A stretch of 64,000 nucleotides of DNA from Mycobacterium asiaticum. Lineage in GTDB: Bacteria > Actinomycetota > Actinomycetes > Mycobacteriales > Mycobacteriaceae. The translations under genes were made by a program, and so were the position numbers. The stretch is taken from positions 62,001 through 126,000 of the forward strand of contig NZ_LZMH01000061.1 of NCBI RefSeq assembly GCF_001673635.1, read 5' to 3'. Below the pieces are notes generated by a model. It saw only the letters and a program-made list of their open reading frames with translations. It was not told where the DNA came from and searched no databases. Below, piece after piece: positions 16,910 to 26,381 of this stretch; the first letter of the stretch is position 1; each line of letters starts with the position of its first letter.

Positions 16910-17515
16910 GTGGCGCCGCACGAAGACCCCGACGACAATTTCGCCCCTCCCGCACAGCGGGTGCGGGCCGGCACGTTGCTGCTTGCCAACACCGATTTGC
17001 TGGAACCGACGTTTCGCCGCAGCGTCATCTACATCGTCGAACACAACGAAGGCGGCACGCTGGGGGTGGTGCTGAATCGGCCCAGCGAAACGGCGGTCTA
17101 CAACGTGTTGCCGCAGTGGGCCAAGATCGCGGCCAAGCCCAAGACGATGTTCATCGGGGGGCCGGTCAAGCGGGATGCCGCGTTGTGCCTGGCCGTGCTG
17201 CGGGTCGGCGCCGAACCCGACGGAGTTCCAGGGCTACGCCATGTGGCGGGCCGCATGGTGATGGTGGATTTGGACGCGGACCCCGACCTGATCGCCCCGG
17301 CCGTCGAAGGAGTGCGGATCTTCGCGGGATACTCCGGCTGGACCATCGGGCAACTCGAGGGTGAGATCGAGCGCGACGACTGGATTGTGTTGTCCGCGTT
17401 GCCCTCTGATGTGCTGGTGCCGCCCCGCGCCGACCTGTGGGGTCAGGTGCTGCGCCGCCAGCCGCTACCGCTGTCGTTGCTGGCGACGCACCCGATCGAC
17501 GTGAGCCGCAACTAA
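16910..17515 (+). CDS. YqgE/AlgH family protein (UPF0301, Rv0038-like)
   Basis: A 201-aa cytosolic protein of the conserved YqgE family. Diagnostic stretches are GTLLLANTDLLEPTFRRSVIY near the start, EGGTLGVVLNRPSE, MFIGGPV and FAGYSGWTIGQLEGEI. GTG at 16910 gives the expected length (Rv0038 is 202 aa). The biochemical role is not established. It diverges from the MFS gene, leaving about 110 bases for two promoters, and converges on the small membrane protein that follows, with only four bases between the stops. Confidence 0.9.
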   Translation: MAPHEDPDDNFAPPAQRVRAGTLLLANTDLLEPTFRRSVIYIVEHNEGGTLGVVLNRPSETAVYNVLPQWAKIAAKPKTMFIGGPVKRDAALCLAVLRVGAEPDGVPGLRHVAGRMVMVDLDADPDLIAPAVEGVRIFAGYSGWTIGQLEGEIERDDWIVLSALPSDVLVPPRADLWGQVLRRQPLPLSLLATHPIDVSRN

Positions 17516-17519
17516 CCGA

Positions 17520-17876
17520 CTACTCGCAGGACAGCGTGCAGACGCCGCAGCTGCCGGCGCAACCGGCCGGCTGGACGCGGCTGTGGGCTGATTCCCGGCG
17601 CAACGCGAACCGCGCGCTCTGCAACGAGCCGGTGGCCAGGGTGCCGAGCGCGCCTGCGACGCAGACGATGACCACCACCAGCGCGGTCTGCGGCGACGCG
17701 GCCAGCGCCACCACTCCCCCGGCGCCCAGCATCACCGCGGCCGCCAACTGCGTGGGTGCCATCGACCGCAGCGCCAGCTGCATGGGCTCCGCGGCAGGGG
17801 CCTGCGAGAGCGACCAGATCCCGAATGCGGCCGAAGCTATGGCCGCACATACGCACACCACGCCCGCGATAAGCAT
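17520..17876 (-). CDS. small membrane protein with Cys-rich tail (Rv0039c-like)
   Basis: A 118-aa protein with an N-terminal hydrophobic segment (about 1-25) and two more at about 43-60 and 65-82. The short basic C-terminal region ends in a cluster of cysteines (GCAGSCGVCTLSCE). Length and place match Rv0039c, annotated as a transmembrane protein. The terminal Cys cluster could bind a metal or be lipidated or disulphide-bonded; nothing decides this. Function unknown. Confidence 0.8.
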   Translation of the reverse strand: MLIAGVVCVCAAIASAAFGIWSLSQAPAAEPMQLALRSMAPTQLAAAVMLGAGGVVALAASPQTALVVVIVCVAGALGTLATGSLQSARFALRRESAHSRVQPAGCAGSCGVCTLSCE

Positions 17877-17942
17877 GGGCTCACAATACGAGCCCGCCGG
17901 AGTTTGTGCGCGCCGGGTTCCGCCGTTGCGGACGCCGTTGCC

Positions 17943-19073
17943 CTAGCGCGCCGCCACGGGCGTGAGCGGGCTCAACGGCGGCAGCGCCGGGGTCACCGGG
18001 CTGGGCGCCGGACCGCCGAGCGCGGATTGGCCGGGCACACCCAGCGGCGCCGGGTGGACCGTCTGGGACGCCGGTGCCTGCGGTGCGGCCGGCGCGGCGG
18101 GACGGGCGGGTGCCTGCGGAGCAGGCGCGGGTGCCTGGGGGGCCGGCTGTCCGGCGGTGCCGGGGGCCGTCACCCGGAAGCCGTTGACGATCGCGTCGGT
18201 GGCGGGCGCGTCGCTGACCGCCTGGCTTGCCGCCGTCGTCACCGACAGGGACACCAGGTACTTGTCGTTTCCGGAGGTGGCCAGGACGTGGCGCCGGGAG
18301 GTGTTGAGCGTCATGTCGTTTTCGCGGTAGGTGCCTTCGATGACCGACGACGGGAAGGTGCCGAGGTTGGTCAGTGACGCATTGGTCGTCTGCCAGGCGA
18401 GCAGCCGCTGGCTGTCGACGAATCCGTGCGTGATCGCCTCCGCCGGGTCGAAGTCACCGACCAGCCTGTACACCACCACCTGCGCGTTCGAGGTGTACAC
18501 ACTGTTGCCCCCGACGCGGTCGGCGATCACCACGAACGCGTCCGGCACGTTCGGGTCCGGCACCTGCGTCCAGCGGGACGGCACCGGCAGCGTGATCTCG
18601 AGTGCCTTGAAGTTCAGCGGCCGCTGCGCCTCGAGCTTGACCCCCTTGCTCTCTAAATACTCGCGCAGGGTGCCGGTGACGGCTGGGGTCGCCGCAGGGG
18701 GAGTTGGCGCTGCCGCGGCCGGTGCCGGCCCGGCGGCCGGTACGGCGGCCGGCAGCGTGGCCGGCAAAGTCGCCGGAGCGGGGGCCTGCACAGGTGCCTG
18801 CACCGAGGCCGGGACCGGCGCGACGGGTGCCTGCAGCGGCGCCGGCGCCTGCACCGGCAGGGGGGCGAAGCGGTTGCTGTTGGCACCGCCGGGAAACACC
18901 GTGGAATTCTGCCCGGGAATGGTGGCCGGCTGCATGGGAACCGGACCGGGCACGGCCGGCTGGGGCACCAGAGGTTCCGCGGATGCGGTTCCACCGGCAA
19001 TCATCACGAGGCCGACGGCGCCGGCGGCCATGCCACCGGCGAGTGTTCGCCAGGTGCGCGCGATCTGAATCAT
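17943..19073 (-). CDS. mtc28: secreted proline-rich antigen Mtc28 (LpqN/LpqT fold)
   Basis: A 376-aa exported protein. Signal peptide of about 32 residues with cleavage near GTASAEP. A Pro/Ala-rich region follows (about 35-135) with repeats such as APVQAPAP. A globular domain at about 140-315 runs from LREYLESKGVKLEAQRP through VPSRWTQVPDPNVPDAFVV to IVNGFRV, and a second Pro/Ala-rich tail ends the protein. It is the homolog of Rv0040c (Mtc28, 310 aa), longer mainly through the low-complexity ends. ATG at 19073. It diverges from leuS across about 200 bases with no other gene in them. Cell-envelope or secreted; molecular role unknown. Confidence 0.9.
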   Translation of the reverse strand: MIQIARTWRTLAGGMAAGAVGLVMIAGGTASAEPLVPQPAVPGPVPMQPATIPGQNSTVFPGGANSNRFAPLPVQAPAPLQAPVAPVPASVQAPVQAPAPATLPATLPAAVPAAGPAPAAAAPTPPAATPAVTGTLREYLESKGVKLEAQRPLNFKALEITLPVPSRWTQVPDPNVPDAFVVIADRVGGNSVYTSNAQVVVYRLVGDFDPAEAITHGFVDSQRLLAWQTTNASLTNLGTFPSSVIEGTYRENDMTLNTSRRHVLATSGNDKYLVSLSVTTAASQAVSDAPATDAIVNGFRVTAPGTAGQPAPQAPAPAPQAPARPAAPAAPQAPASQTVHPAPLGVPGQSALGGPAPSPVTPALPPLSPLTPVAAR

Positions 19074-19280
19074 CTCGGTCGGTCCCTCCGGAATAACTCG
19101 GGGCGCTGGTTGTCTTTGAAGCCCACCTCGAGGCTGAATGTAACCACTGCTCAGGGCGCCTACCACGCTCGAAATCGAGCTGGGATGAACCTCTGACCGG
19201 TGCGCAACGGAACCGATATCAAGCTGTGGCCGCCGGAGCGGGGCCGGTGGGTAGCGGGGCTGCCCTTTACCCTGTTGGGC

Positions 19281-22157
19281 GTGACCGAATCGCCGACCGT
19301 GCAGGACGCGGACTCCGACGCGCCGCGATACCGCTATACGGCCGAGCTCGCGGCCGACGTGGAGAGCAAGTGGCAGGACACCTGGGCCCGGCTGGGGACG
19401 TTCCACGTGCCCAACCCGGTCGGCTCACTGGCCCCCACCGACGGCTCGGCGGTTCCCGACGACAAGCTGTTCGTGCAGGACATGTTTCCCTACCCGTCGG
19501 GGGAGGGGCTGCACGTCGGCCACCCGCTGGGCTATATAGCCACCGACGTCTACGCCCGGTACTTCCGGATGCGCGGCCGTAACGTTCTGCATGCGTTGGG
19601 CTTCGACGCCTTCGGGCTGCCCGCCGAGCAGTATGCGGTGCAAACCGGCACCCATCCGCGCACCAGGACCGAAGCCAATATCGTCAATTTCCGCCGGCAG
19701 TTGAGCCGGCTGGGCCTGGGGCACGACAACCGCCGCAGCTTCTCGACCACCGACGTCGAGTTCTACAAGTGGACGCAGTGGATCTTCCTGCAGATCTACA
19801 ACGCCTGGTTCGACACGGCAGTCGACAAGGCCCGTCCCATCGGGGAGTTGATCGCCGAACTGGATAACGGTGCTCGGCGTCTGGAAGACGGGCGGGACTG
19901 GACGACGTTGTCGGCGGGGGAGCGGTCGGACGTGATCGACAGCTTCCGGCTGGTCTATCGGTCGGATTCGATGGTGAACTGGTGCCCGGGCCTGGGCACG
20001 GTGCTCGCCAACGAAGAGGTCACCTCGGACGGGCGCAGCGATCGCGGCAACTTCCCGGTGTTCCGGAAACGGTTGCGGCAGTGGATGATGCGGATCACCG
20101 CCTACTCCGACCGCCTGCTGGACGACCTGAACCTGCTGGACTGGCCGGAGAAGGTCAAGACCATGCAGCGCAACTGGATCGGGCGCTCGACCGGCGCCTC
20201 GGCGCTGTTCTCGGCCACCAAGGCCGACGGGTCCGGCGCCGACATCGAGGTGTTCACCACCCGGCCCGACACCTTGTTCGGCGCCACCTATCTGGTGCTG
20301 GCTCCCGAGCACGATCTGGTGGACGAGCTGGTGGCCACCAACTGGCCCGACGGCGTCGACCCGTCCTGGACATATGGCGCCGCGACGCCCGCGGAGGCGG
20401 TGGCCGCCTACCGCCGCGCCATCGCCGCCAAGTCCGACCTCGAGCGCCAGGAGAGCCGGGAGAAGACCGGCGTGTTCCTGGGCGGATATGCCACCAACCC
20501 GGCCAACGGCGCACCGGTGCCCATCTTCATCGCCGACTATGTGCTGGCGGGCTACGGCACCGGGGCGATCATGGCGGTGCCCGGCCACGACCAGCGCGAC
20601 TGGGACTTCGCCCGCCAGTTCGGCCTTCCGGTGGTGGAAGTGATTGCCGGCGGCGATATTTCGGAGTCCGCCTACGCCGGCGACGGCGTGCTGGTCAACT
20701 CGGACTTCCTGGACGGCATGGATGTGGCGGCGGCCAAGGAGGCCATCACCGCCCGGCTGCAGTCCGAGGGAAAGGGCGAGGCCCGGGTCCAATTCAAGCT
20801 CAGGGACTGGCTTTTCGCGCGACAGCGGTATTGGGGCGAGCCCTTTCCGATCGTCTACGACAGTGACGGCCGGGCGCATCCGCTCGACGAGGCAGCCTTG
20901 CCCGTGGAACTGCCGGACGTGATCGATTATTCGCCGGTGTTGTTCGATCCGGACGATGCCGACAGTGAGCCGTCGCCGCCGTTGGCCAAGGCCTCCGACT
21001 GGGTGCATGTGGAGCTGGACCTCGGCGACGGGCTGAAGCCGTACACCCGTGACACAAACGTGATGCCGCAGTGGGCCGGCAGCTCCTGGTATGAGCTGCG
21101 CTACACCGACCCACACAACTCGGAGCGGTTCTGCGCCAAGGAAAATGAGGCCTACTGGATGGGGCCCCGGCCCGCCGAGCACGGACCCGAGGATCCGGGC
21201 GGCGTCGACCTGTACGTCGGCGGCGCCGAACACGCAGTGCTACACCTGCTGTACGTGCGGTTCTGGCACAAGGTGCTCTACGACTTGGGTCACGTCAGTT
21301 CCCGGGAACCATTCCGCCGCCTCGTCAACCAGGGCTACATCCAGGCGTTCGCCTACACCGACGCCCGCGGTTCCTATGTGCCCGCCGAGGAGGTGATCGA
21401 GCGCAACGGGAAATTCGTCTACCCGGGTCCCGACGGCGAGGTCGAGGTCTTCCAGGAGTTCGGCAAGATCGGTAAGAGCCTGAAGAATTCGATCTCCCCC
21501 GACGAGATCTGCGACGAATACGGCGCGGACACGCTGCGGGTCTACGAGATGTCGATGGGGCCGTTGGAGGCGTCGCGGCCGTGGGCCACCAAAGATGTCG
21601 TTGGGGCACAACGGTTTCTGCAGCGGGTGTGGCGGCTGGTGATCGACGAGGACACCGGTCAGAGCCGGGTGGTCGACCGCGAGCTGGAAACCGATACGCT
21701 GCGCATTCTGCACCGGACGGTGGCCGGAGTGTCCGAAGACTATGCGGCGCTGCGGAACAACACCGCGGCCGCCAAACTGATCGAGTACACCAACCACCTC
21801 ACCAAGCAGCACCGCGACGATGTCCCCCGGGCGGCGGTCGAACCGCTGGTGCTGATGTTGGCGCCGCTGGCTCCGCACCTGGCCGAAGAGCTGTGGTCGC
21901 GGCTGGGTCACTCGAAGTCGTTGGCGCACGGGCCGTTTCCGGTGGCCGACCCGGCCTACCTGGTGGACGATACGGTGGAGTATCCCGTCCAGGTGAACGG
22001 GAAGGTGCGCGGCCGGGTGGTGGTGGCCGCCGATGCGGACACCGATGCGGTGCAGGCCGCGGCGCTGGCCGACGAGAAGGTGCAGGCGTTCCTGGCGGGG
22101 GCGTCCCCGCGCAAGGTGATCGTGGTTCCCGGCCGGATGGTCAACCTGGTCGTGTGA
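19281..22157 (+). CDS. leuS: leucyl-tRNA synthetase
   Basis: A 958-aa class I aminoacyl-tRNA synthetase that charges tRNA-Leu. Class I signatures are HVGHPLG (residues about 76-82) and KIGKS (729-733, the KMSKS loop). The CP1 editing domain lies between them, with TTRPDTLFGATYLVLAPEHD. The anticodon-binding domain and C-terminal domain, ending in VIVVPGRMVNLVV, are complete. The GTG at 19281 gives the TESPTVQDADSDAPRYRY start equivalent to the H37Rv protein (969 aa); the longer frame from 19200 adds unsupported residues. No neighbouring tRNA gene seen. Confidence 0.98.
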   Translation: MTESPTVQDADSDAPRYRYTAELAADVESKWQDTWARLGTFHVPNPVGSLAPTDGSAVPDDKLFVQDMFPYPSGEGLHVGHPLGYIATDVYARYFRMRGRNVLHALGFDAFGLPAEQYAVQTGTHPRTRTEANIVNFRRQLSRLGLGHDNRRSFSTTDVEFYKWTQWIFLQIYNAWFDTAVDKARPIGELIAELDNGARRLEDGRDWTTLSAGERSDVIDSFRLVYRSDSMVNWCPGLGTVLANEEVTSDGRSDRGNFPVFRKRLRQWMMRITAYSDRLLDDLNLLDWPEKVKTMQRNWIGRSTGASALFSATKADGSGADIEVFTTRPDTLFGATYLVLAPEHDLVDELVATNWPDGVDPSWTYGAATPAEAVAAYRRAIAAKSDLERQESREKTGVFLGGYATNPANGAPVPIFIADYVLAGYGTGAIMAVPGHDQRDWDFARQFGLPVVEVIAGGDISESAYAGDGVLVNSDFLDGMDVAAAKEAITARLQSEGKGEARVQFKLRDWLFARQRYWGEPFPIVYDSDGRAHPLDEAALPVELPDVIDYSPVLFDPDDADSEPSPPLAKASDWVHVELDLGDGLKPYTRDTNVMPQWAGSSWYELRYTDPHNSERFCAKENEAYWMGPRPAEHGPEDPGGVDLYVGGAEHAVLHLLYVRFWHKVLYDLGHVSSREPFRRLVNQGYIQAFAYTDARGSYVPAEEVIERNGKFVYPGPDGEVEVFQEFGKIGKSLKNSISPDEICDEYGADTLRVYEMSMGPLEASRPWATKDVVGAQRFLQRVWRLVIDEDTGQSRVVDRELETDTLRILHRTVAGVSEDYAALRNNTAAAKLIEYTNHLTKQHRDDVPRAAVEPLVLMLAPLAPHLAEELWSRLGHSKSLAHGPFPVADPAYLVDDTVEYPVQVNGKVRGRVVVAADADTDAVQAAALADEKVQAFLAGASPRKVIVVPGRMVNLVV

Positions 22158-22170
22158 TCCACCTGGTTAC

Positions 22171-22836
22171 CTACCGCGGCCGGATCACCACTTCGTGGAC
22201 GTGACCGTCCGGCGGGGTGGCCACCACCTGGGCGACGACTTCGGCGACGGTCTCGGGCCGCAGAAACCTGCCCGGATCGTATTCGCCGCCTTCGTAGGCG
22301 ACCAGCTCGCGCTGCATATCGGTGTCCACCCGGCCCGGGTGAACTGAGGTCACCAGCAGCGAGGGCTCGTCCTGGCGCAGTGAATCGGCGAAGGCTCGTA
22401 ACGCGAACTTGCTGGCCGAGTAGGACGCCATGCCCGGTGACACATTGCGTCCGGAACCGGAGTTGATGAACACCACGCGGCCGCGCGCCTGCCGCAGCGC
22501 CGGCAGCAGCGTCAGCGTAAGGGCAACGGCGCCAATGACATTGACGGCAAAGGTGGCGCGCCACTCGTCGACGTGGGACTCGGCGACCCGGCCGGGGACG
22601 GAAACTCCGGCGTTGTGCACCAACACGTCGAGTTCGTCGATGACTTCGCAACTCGATTCGATGGAGTCGGTATCGGTCAGATCCAACGGGAATGTGGTGG
22701 CCCCGAGCCGCTGGGCGACCGCGTCGAGGCGCCTGGAGGGCCGGCCGGCCAGCAACAACGTGTGGGTGGGGGACAGCGCCGTGGCGATGGCGGCGCCGAT
22801 GCCGCCGCTCGCGCCGGTGATGAGTGCGGTGGGCAT
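22171..22836 (-). CDS. short-chain dehydrogenase/reductase
   Basis: A 221-aa classical SDR: NAD(P)-binding ITGASGGIGAA near the start, NAG motif (VHNAGVSV), catalytic Ser in FINSGSGRN, and Y-x-x-x-K in YSASKFALRAF. Basic residues after the second beta strand (AGRPSRRLDA) favour NADPH. Substrate unknown. ATG at 22836; an upstream GTG/ATG would add 11 residues. It converges on leuS. I do not recall an SDR at this point in H37Rv, so it is probably a lineage-specific addition or a loss in M. tuberculosis. Confidence 0.9.
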   Translation of the reverse strand: MPTALITGASGGIGAAIATALSPTHTLLLAGRPSRRLDAVAQRLGATTFPLDLTDTDSIESSCEVIDELDVLVHNAGVSVPGRVAESHVDEWRATFAVNVIGAVALTLTLLPALRQARGRVVFINSGSGRNVSPGMASYSASKFALRAFADSLRQDEPSLLVTSVHPGRVDTDMQRELVAYEGGEYDPGRFLRPETVAEVVAQVVATPPDGHVHEVVIRPR

Positions 22837-22865
22837 GAGTTCAACAATTACCGAACTTGTTGAAA

Positions 22866-23369
22866 TCAAACACTTTCAGGGCACTCAGCGGAGCCGGCGG
22901 GATTCCCGGCCGGTTCGTTGCTGGCCAGCCGGTCCAGCGGCGGCAACGCTTTCATCAGCGTTTCCTGGTCCGACTCGGGCAGCTTGCTGAGCATCGCCGC
23001 CAGGGCGGCGTGCCGGTTGGCCAGCGACTCGTTGTGCACCGCCCGCCCCTGCGGGGTGATGTCGACCAGCACCGCCCGGAGGTCCGACGGGTCGCGGGAG
23101 CGCTTCACCAGACCGATCTTCTCCAGCCGGCGGATCGCCACCGTGGTGGTGGGTGTCCGCACCCGCACATGGGCGGCGAGATCGGTCATCCTGATCGGGC
23201 CCCGATCCAGCAGAGTGATGAGAATCGATAATTGCGCCAGCGTCAATTCGCCGGCGACCACGTTGTTCGGGTCACCGCGGCGCAGAATCGCAAACAGCTT
23301 CGACAGTGACCGGTGCAGCCCCTCAGCGAGCTCCGTCACCTCCGGAGCCGTGGCTTCGCTGTCCGCCAT
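22866..23369 (-). CDS. MarR-family regulator (Rv0042c-like)
   Basis: A 167-aa winged-helix repressor. The DNA-binding region runs over about residues 40-105 (LAQLSILITLLDRG, MTDLAAHVRVRTPTTTVAIRRLEKIGLVKR, then the wing DPSDLRAVLVDITPQG). Helices at either end form the dimer interface. ATG at 23369 is chosen at MADSEATAPE; H37Rv Rv0042c is annotated longer (208 aa), and an open upstream frame to 23519 overlaps the GntR gene, so the start is not certain. It is downstream of the GntR gene on the same strand. Ligand and targets unknown. Confidence 0.88.
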   Translation of the reverse strand: MADSEATAPEVTELAEGLHRSLSKLFAILRRGDPNNVVAGELTLAQLSILITLLDRGPIRMTDLAAHVRVRTPTTTVAIRRLEKIGLVKRSRDPSDLRAVLVDITPQGRAVHNESLANRHAALAAMLSKLPESDQETLMKALPPLDRLASNEPAGNPAGSAECPESV

Positions 23370-23448
23370 AAACCGGCAGTCTATCCCGACACGTCTACAG
23401 GCGGAGGCACTGTGTCGCCCGGGTGTGCCCGCCCGGGAAAAACCCGGG

Positions 23449-24234
23449 TCACAGCGCCTGAGAGGGAGTCCGCCGCAGCCGTTCGGCCGCCACGCCGTTG
23501 AAGATCTGCTCGGAGGCACCGGACTCCACGACTTTGCCGTGATCGGTGAGCGCGAGGGGCGGGGAGGTTTCCGGGTGGTCCCGTGGGACGAAAACCCCGC
23601 GCCGGCACAGCTCGGCGATCATGGTCTTGGCCATCAGCTCGGAACGGCCGACACAGGCGGCCCGGGCGGCTTCCGGGTCCCGCCGGTGCATCGCGTCGTT
23701 CTCATTTTCGTAGAACGGCAACATGTCGTCCCGGCCGTGCTGGTAGGTCATGAAGAAGACACGGGGGATCAGGTTCTGCGACGCGCGGATGGTGGCGTGC
23801 AGCCGGGGGCCCGCGTACTCGTCGTTGACCACCCGGCGGTACTCCCAGGCGATTTCGGCGAAATTGCGGGGCTCCTTGGCTACCCGCAACGCCCGCAGCA
23901 AAGCGTCGAGTTCACCCAGGATGCGCGGGGTGGGGTTGGCGGCCGCTCGCGCCGACGCGATGCCGTTGAGCAGCCCGTCGAGTTCGTGGTGCTCGAGCAC
24001 GGTGGCTTCGTCGAAGCGCTCGACGAACGCACCACGGTGGTATCGCGTGGAGATGATCCCGTCGTGTTCGAGCTGAACCAGCGCCTCCTGGATGGGCACG
24101 CGGCTGATGCCCAGACCTTGGGCGATCTCGTTGCGGTCGACGCGGTCGCCGCTGCGCAGCCTGCCAGTCAGGACCAGGTTGAGGATGTGGGTGACAACCT
24201 GGTCCTTCTCTTTGGTTCCGTACTTCTTCGGCAT
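23449..24234 (-). CDS. GntR-family (FadR/FCD class) regulator (Rv0043c-like)
   Basis: A 261-aa regulator. The N-terminal GntR winged helix is at residues about 5-75 (GDRVDRNEIAQGLGISRVPIQEALVQLEHDG, with wing HRGAFV). The C-terminal all-helical FCD-type effector domain has candidate metal-binding polar residues in NDEYAGPRLH and ENDAMHRRDPEAARAA. The FCD class commonly senses carboxylic acids through a metal. ATG at 24234. It lies about 100 bases beyond the Rv0044c-like oxidoreductase gene, same strand, so it may control that gene. Homolog of Rv0043c (244 aa). Confidence 0.9.
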   Translation of the reverse strand: MPKKYGTKEKDQVVTHILNLVLTGRLRSGDRVDRNEIAQGLGISRVPIQEALVQLEHDGIISTRYHRGAFVERFDEATVLEHHELDGLLNGIASARAAANPTPRILGELDALLRALRVAKEPRNFAEIAWEYRRVVNDEYAGPRLHATIRASQNLIPRVFFMTYQHGRDDMLPFYENENDAMHRRDPEAARAACVGRSELMAKTMIAELCRRGVFVPRDHPETSPPLALTDHGKVVESGASEQIFNGVAAERLRRTPSQAL

Positions 24235-24333
24235 CGGTCCTAGCAGTCTCTTTTAGGCGGCCACGCGCCCCTAGCGGGCAAGTTTCTCATGACCAGAGCG
24301 GTACGTTGAGACGTTTCGCCGATGAAACGCGGA

Positions 24334-25134
24334 TTAACGGGAGCTGTCTCGCCATCGGCAGAGCGCTTCCGCGGCCGTCAAGTCGTACTCCGGTCCGTCG
24401 CAGCCGACGGTCAGCAAAGTGACACCCAAACCGGTGAGGGCTTCGGCGTTGGCGAGCAGTTCTTTGCCGCCACCGACCCCCGCGGACCGTTCGATGCCGG
24501 CCGGATCCCGGCCCACCGCCTCGCAGTGCTTGGCGAGCACTTCCGACTTCGCCGGATACTCGTCCGCCGAGCTGAAGCTGTGCCACACGTCGGCGTGCTC
24601 GGCGACCAGGCGCAGTGTCTTGCGTTCGCCGCCGCCGCCGATCAGCACCGGGATGTGGCGGGTGGGGGCCGGGTTGAGCTTGGCCAGTCGCGAGGTGATC
24701 CGGGGGAGTGCATCGGCCAGGTCGTCCAGCCGGCTGCCGGCGGTCCCGAACTCGTAGCCGTACTCGTCGTAGTCCTTCTGCTTCCAGCCGGATCCGATGC
24801 CCAGGATGAGCCGGCCGTTACAGATATGGTCCACGGTGCGGGCCATGTCGGCCAACAGTTCTGGATTCCGATAGGAATTGCAGGTCACCAGCGCGCCGAT
24901 CTGGATGCGCGAGGTTTGCTCGGCCCAGGCCCCCAACATCGTCCAACACTCGAAGTGCGCGCCGTCGGGATCGCCGTAGAGCGGGAAGAAATGGTCCCAG
25001 TTGAAGGCGACGTCGACACCGATGTCCTCGCACCGGCGCACGGCGTCGCGGATGTCGTTGTAGTTGGGGGCGTGCTGTGGCTGCAGTTGCACACCGATGC
25101 GGATGGGGACGGCAGATCGAGTCTCGGCAGTCAT
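24334..25134 (-). CDS. luciferase-like F420-dependent oxidoreductase (Rv0044c-like)
   Basis: A 266-aa LLM-class TIM-barrel oxidoreductase, probably using coenzyme F420 as most mycobacterial members do. Features: RIGVQLQPQHAP at the first strand, GVDVAFNWDHFFP, IQIGALVTCNSYRNPELLA, the phosphate-binding turn GRLILGIGSGW and HIPVLIGGGGERKTLRLVAEHADVWH. ATG at 25134; an ATG/GTG three codons earlier is also possible. Matches Rv0044c (264 aa). Substrate unknown. Confidence 0.9.
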   Translation of the reverse strand: MTAETRSAVPIRIGVQLQPQHAPNYNDIRDAVRRCEDIGVDVAFNWDHFFPLYGDPDGAHFECWTMLGAWAEQTSRIQIGALVTCNSYRNPELLADMARTVDHICNGRLILGIGSGWKQKDYDEYGYEFGTAGSRLDDLADALPRITSRLAKLNPAPTRHIPVLIGGGGERKTLRLVAEHADVWHSFSSADEYPAKSEVLAKHCEAVGRDPAGIERSAGVGGGKELLANAEALTGLGVTLLTVGCDGPEYDLTAAEALCRWRDSSR

Positions 25135-25179
25135 AACAACCACCCTAGGCGCCGGCGACCACCGCAGGCGCCCGCGAAG

Positions 25180-26358
25180 TCAGATGTTGCTGTACTGGCG
25201 CACAACGCAATGCGTTCCGGTGTATACGGTGGGCATGCACTTCATGCAGTGGACGCACAGGCCCTCGCCGGCCACCCCCGCGCGGAAATCGTTGACCAGA
25301 TTCGGATCTCGCAGCAGTGCCCGGGCCATCGCGACGAATTCGAAACCCTCGGCAAGCGCTCCTTCGACCGTGTCGAGCCGGTTGATTCCGCCGAGCAGGA
25401 TCAGCGGCATGGACAGGGCCGCACGAAACTGCCGGGCAAGCGGGAGAAAGAAGGCTTCTTCGAACGGGTAGGCGCGGAACATGCGGCGACCAATGACACG
25501 CAGGCCGAGTCCGACCGCTCGTGGTTGCGAGGCGATGAATTCGTCGAGAGGAACGTCACCTCGGAAGTAGTACATGGGGTTCTGAAACGAACTGCCGCCG
25601 GTCAGTTGTAGTGCGTCCAAGTGTCCGTCGGATTGCAGTAGGCGGGCGGTGGGCAGGCTGTCGGTGAGCCAGAACCCGCGGCGTACCCCGTCGTCCATAT
25701 TGAACTTCGCTGTGACTGCAACGGACTGGCCGACCGTGCGCCGAACCCGCTCGGCTACCCGGCGCGCCAACTCGGCGCGCCGAGTGGTGTTGCCGCCGTA
25801 GTTGTCTCGCCGCTTGTTCAGGCTCGGACTGAAGAATGAGCTGACCAGGTAACCGTGGCCCATGTGAATTTCGACCGCGTCGAATCCGGCTTCGACGGCA
25901 TTGCTTGCGGCAGCCCCGAAGTCGTCGACAACCGCCTCGAGCTGACCGGGTGTGGCAGCGCGAACCAAGCCCATAGCCGGGGCGCTGAGGCGGGTGGACG
26001 GCGCGAGGGTAGCCGTTTGGTTCGATAGGGTGTTCGCGACCAGCCCGGCGTGGCCTATCTGCGCGCAGACCAGTGCGCCCGCTGCATGAACGGCATCAGT
26101 CAGGCGGCGCAACTGAGGTACCCGATTGCGGTCGAGCACAATGGTGTCGCGGTGCACTCGTCCGCCGGGGGAGACCGCGCAGTAGGCAACGGTGGTCATG
26201 GCCGCCCCGCCGCGGGCTACTTCGGAGTGGAAGTCGACGAGGGCATCGGTGACCTGCCCGCGAGGCATCACGCCCTCGAACGTCGCCGCCTTGATGAAGC
26301 GGTTTTTCAACGTCAGAGGACCGAGCCGCATCGGGACGAATGCAAGTTTCGATGCCAT
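25180..26358 (-). CDS. old yellow enzyme-like NADH:flavin oxidoreductase
   Basis: A 392-aa FMN TIM-barrel ene-reductase. Family features: LTLKNRFIKAATFEG at the start, AQIGHAGLVA, then EIHMGHGYLVSSFFSPSLNKRRDNYGG, with RVAERVRRTVG after it, and a late phosphate-binding GEGFEFVAMARALLRDP-like segment. The C-terminus carries CVHCMKCMP plus a further Cys eight residues on, recalling the iron-sulfur ligands of 2,4-dienoyl-CoA-reductase-type relatives, though the FAD domain of those enzymes is absent. ATG at 26358, or GTG at 26364. It sits with an SDR and a TetR gene in a block missing from H37Rv between Rv0044c and Rv0045c. Confidence 0.88.
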   Translation of the reverse strand: MASKLAFVPMRLGPLTLKNRFIKAATFEGVMPRGQVTDALVDFHSEVARGGAAMTTVAYCAVSPGGRVHRDTIVLDRNRVPQLRRLTDAVHAAGALVCAQIGHAGLVANTLSNQTATLAPSTRLSAPAMGLVRAATPGQLEAVVDDFGAAASNAVEAGFDAVEIHMGHGYLVSSFFSPSLNKRRDNYGGNTTRRAELARRVAERVRRTVGQSVAVTAKFNMDDGVRRGFWLTDSLPTARLLQSDGHLDALQLTGGSSFQNPMYYFRGDVPLDEFIASQPRAVGLGLRVIGRRMFRAYPFEEAFFLPLARQFRAALSMPLILLGGINRLDTVEGALAEGFEFVAMARALLRDPNLVNDFRAGVAGEGLCVHCMKCMPTVYTGTHCVVRQYSNI

Positions 26359-26381
26359 TGGCACCGAAATATATCATCGGG

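Noticed and set aside
19425..21233. 602-aa minus-strand open frame inside leuS
   Set aside because: Antisense to a complete leucyl-tRNA synthetase; no recognisable motif.
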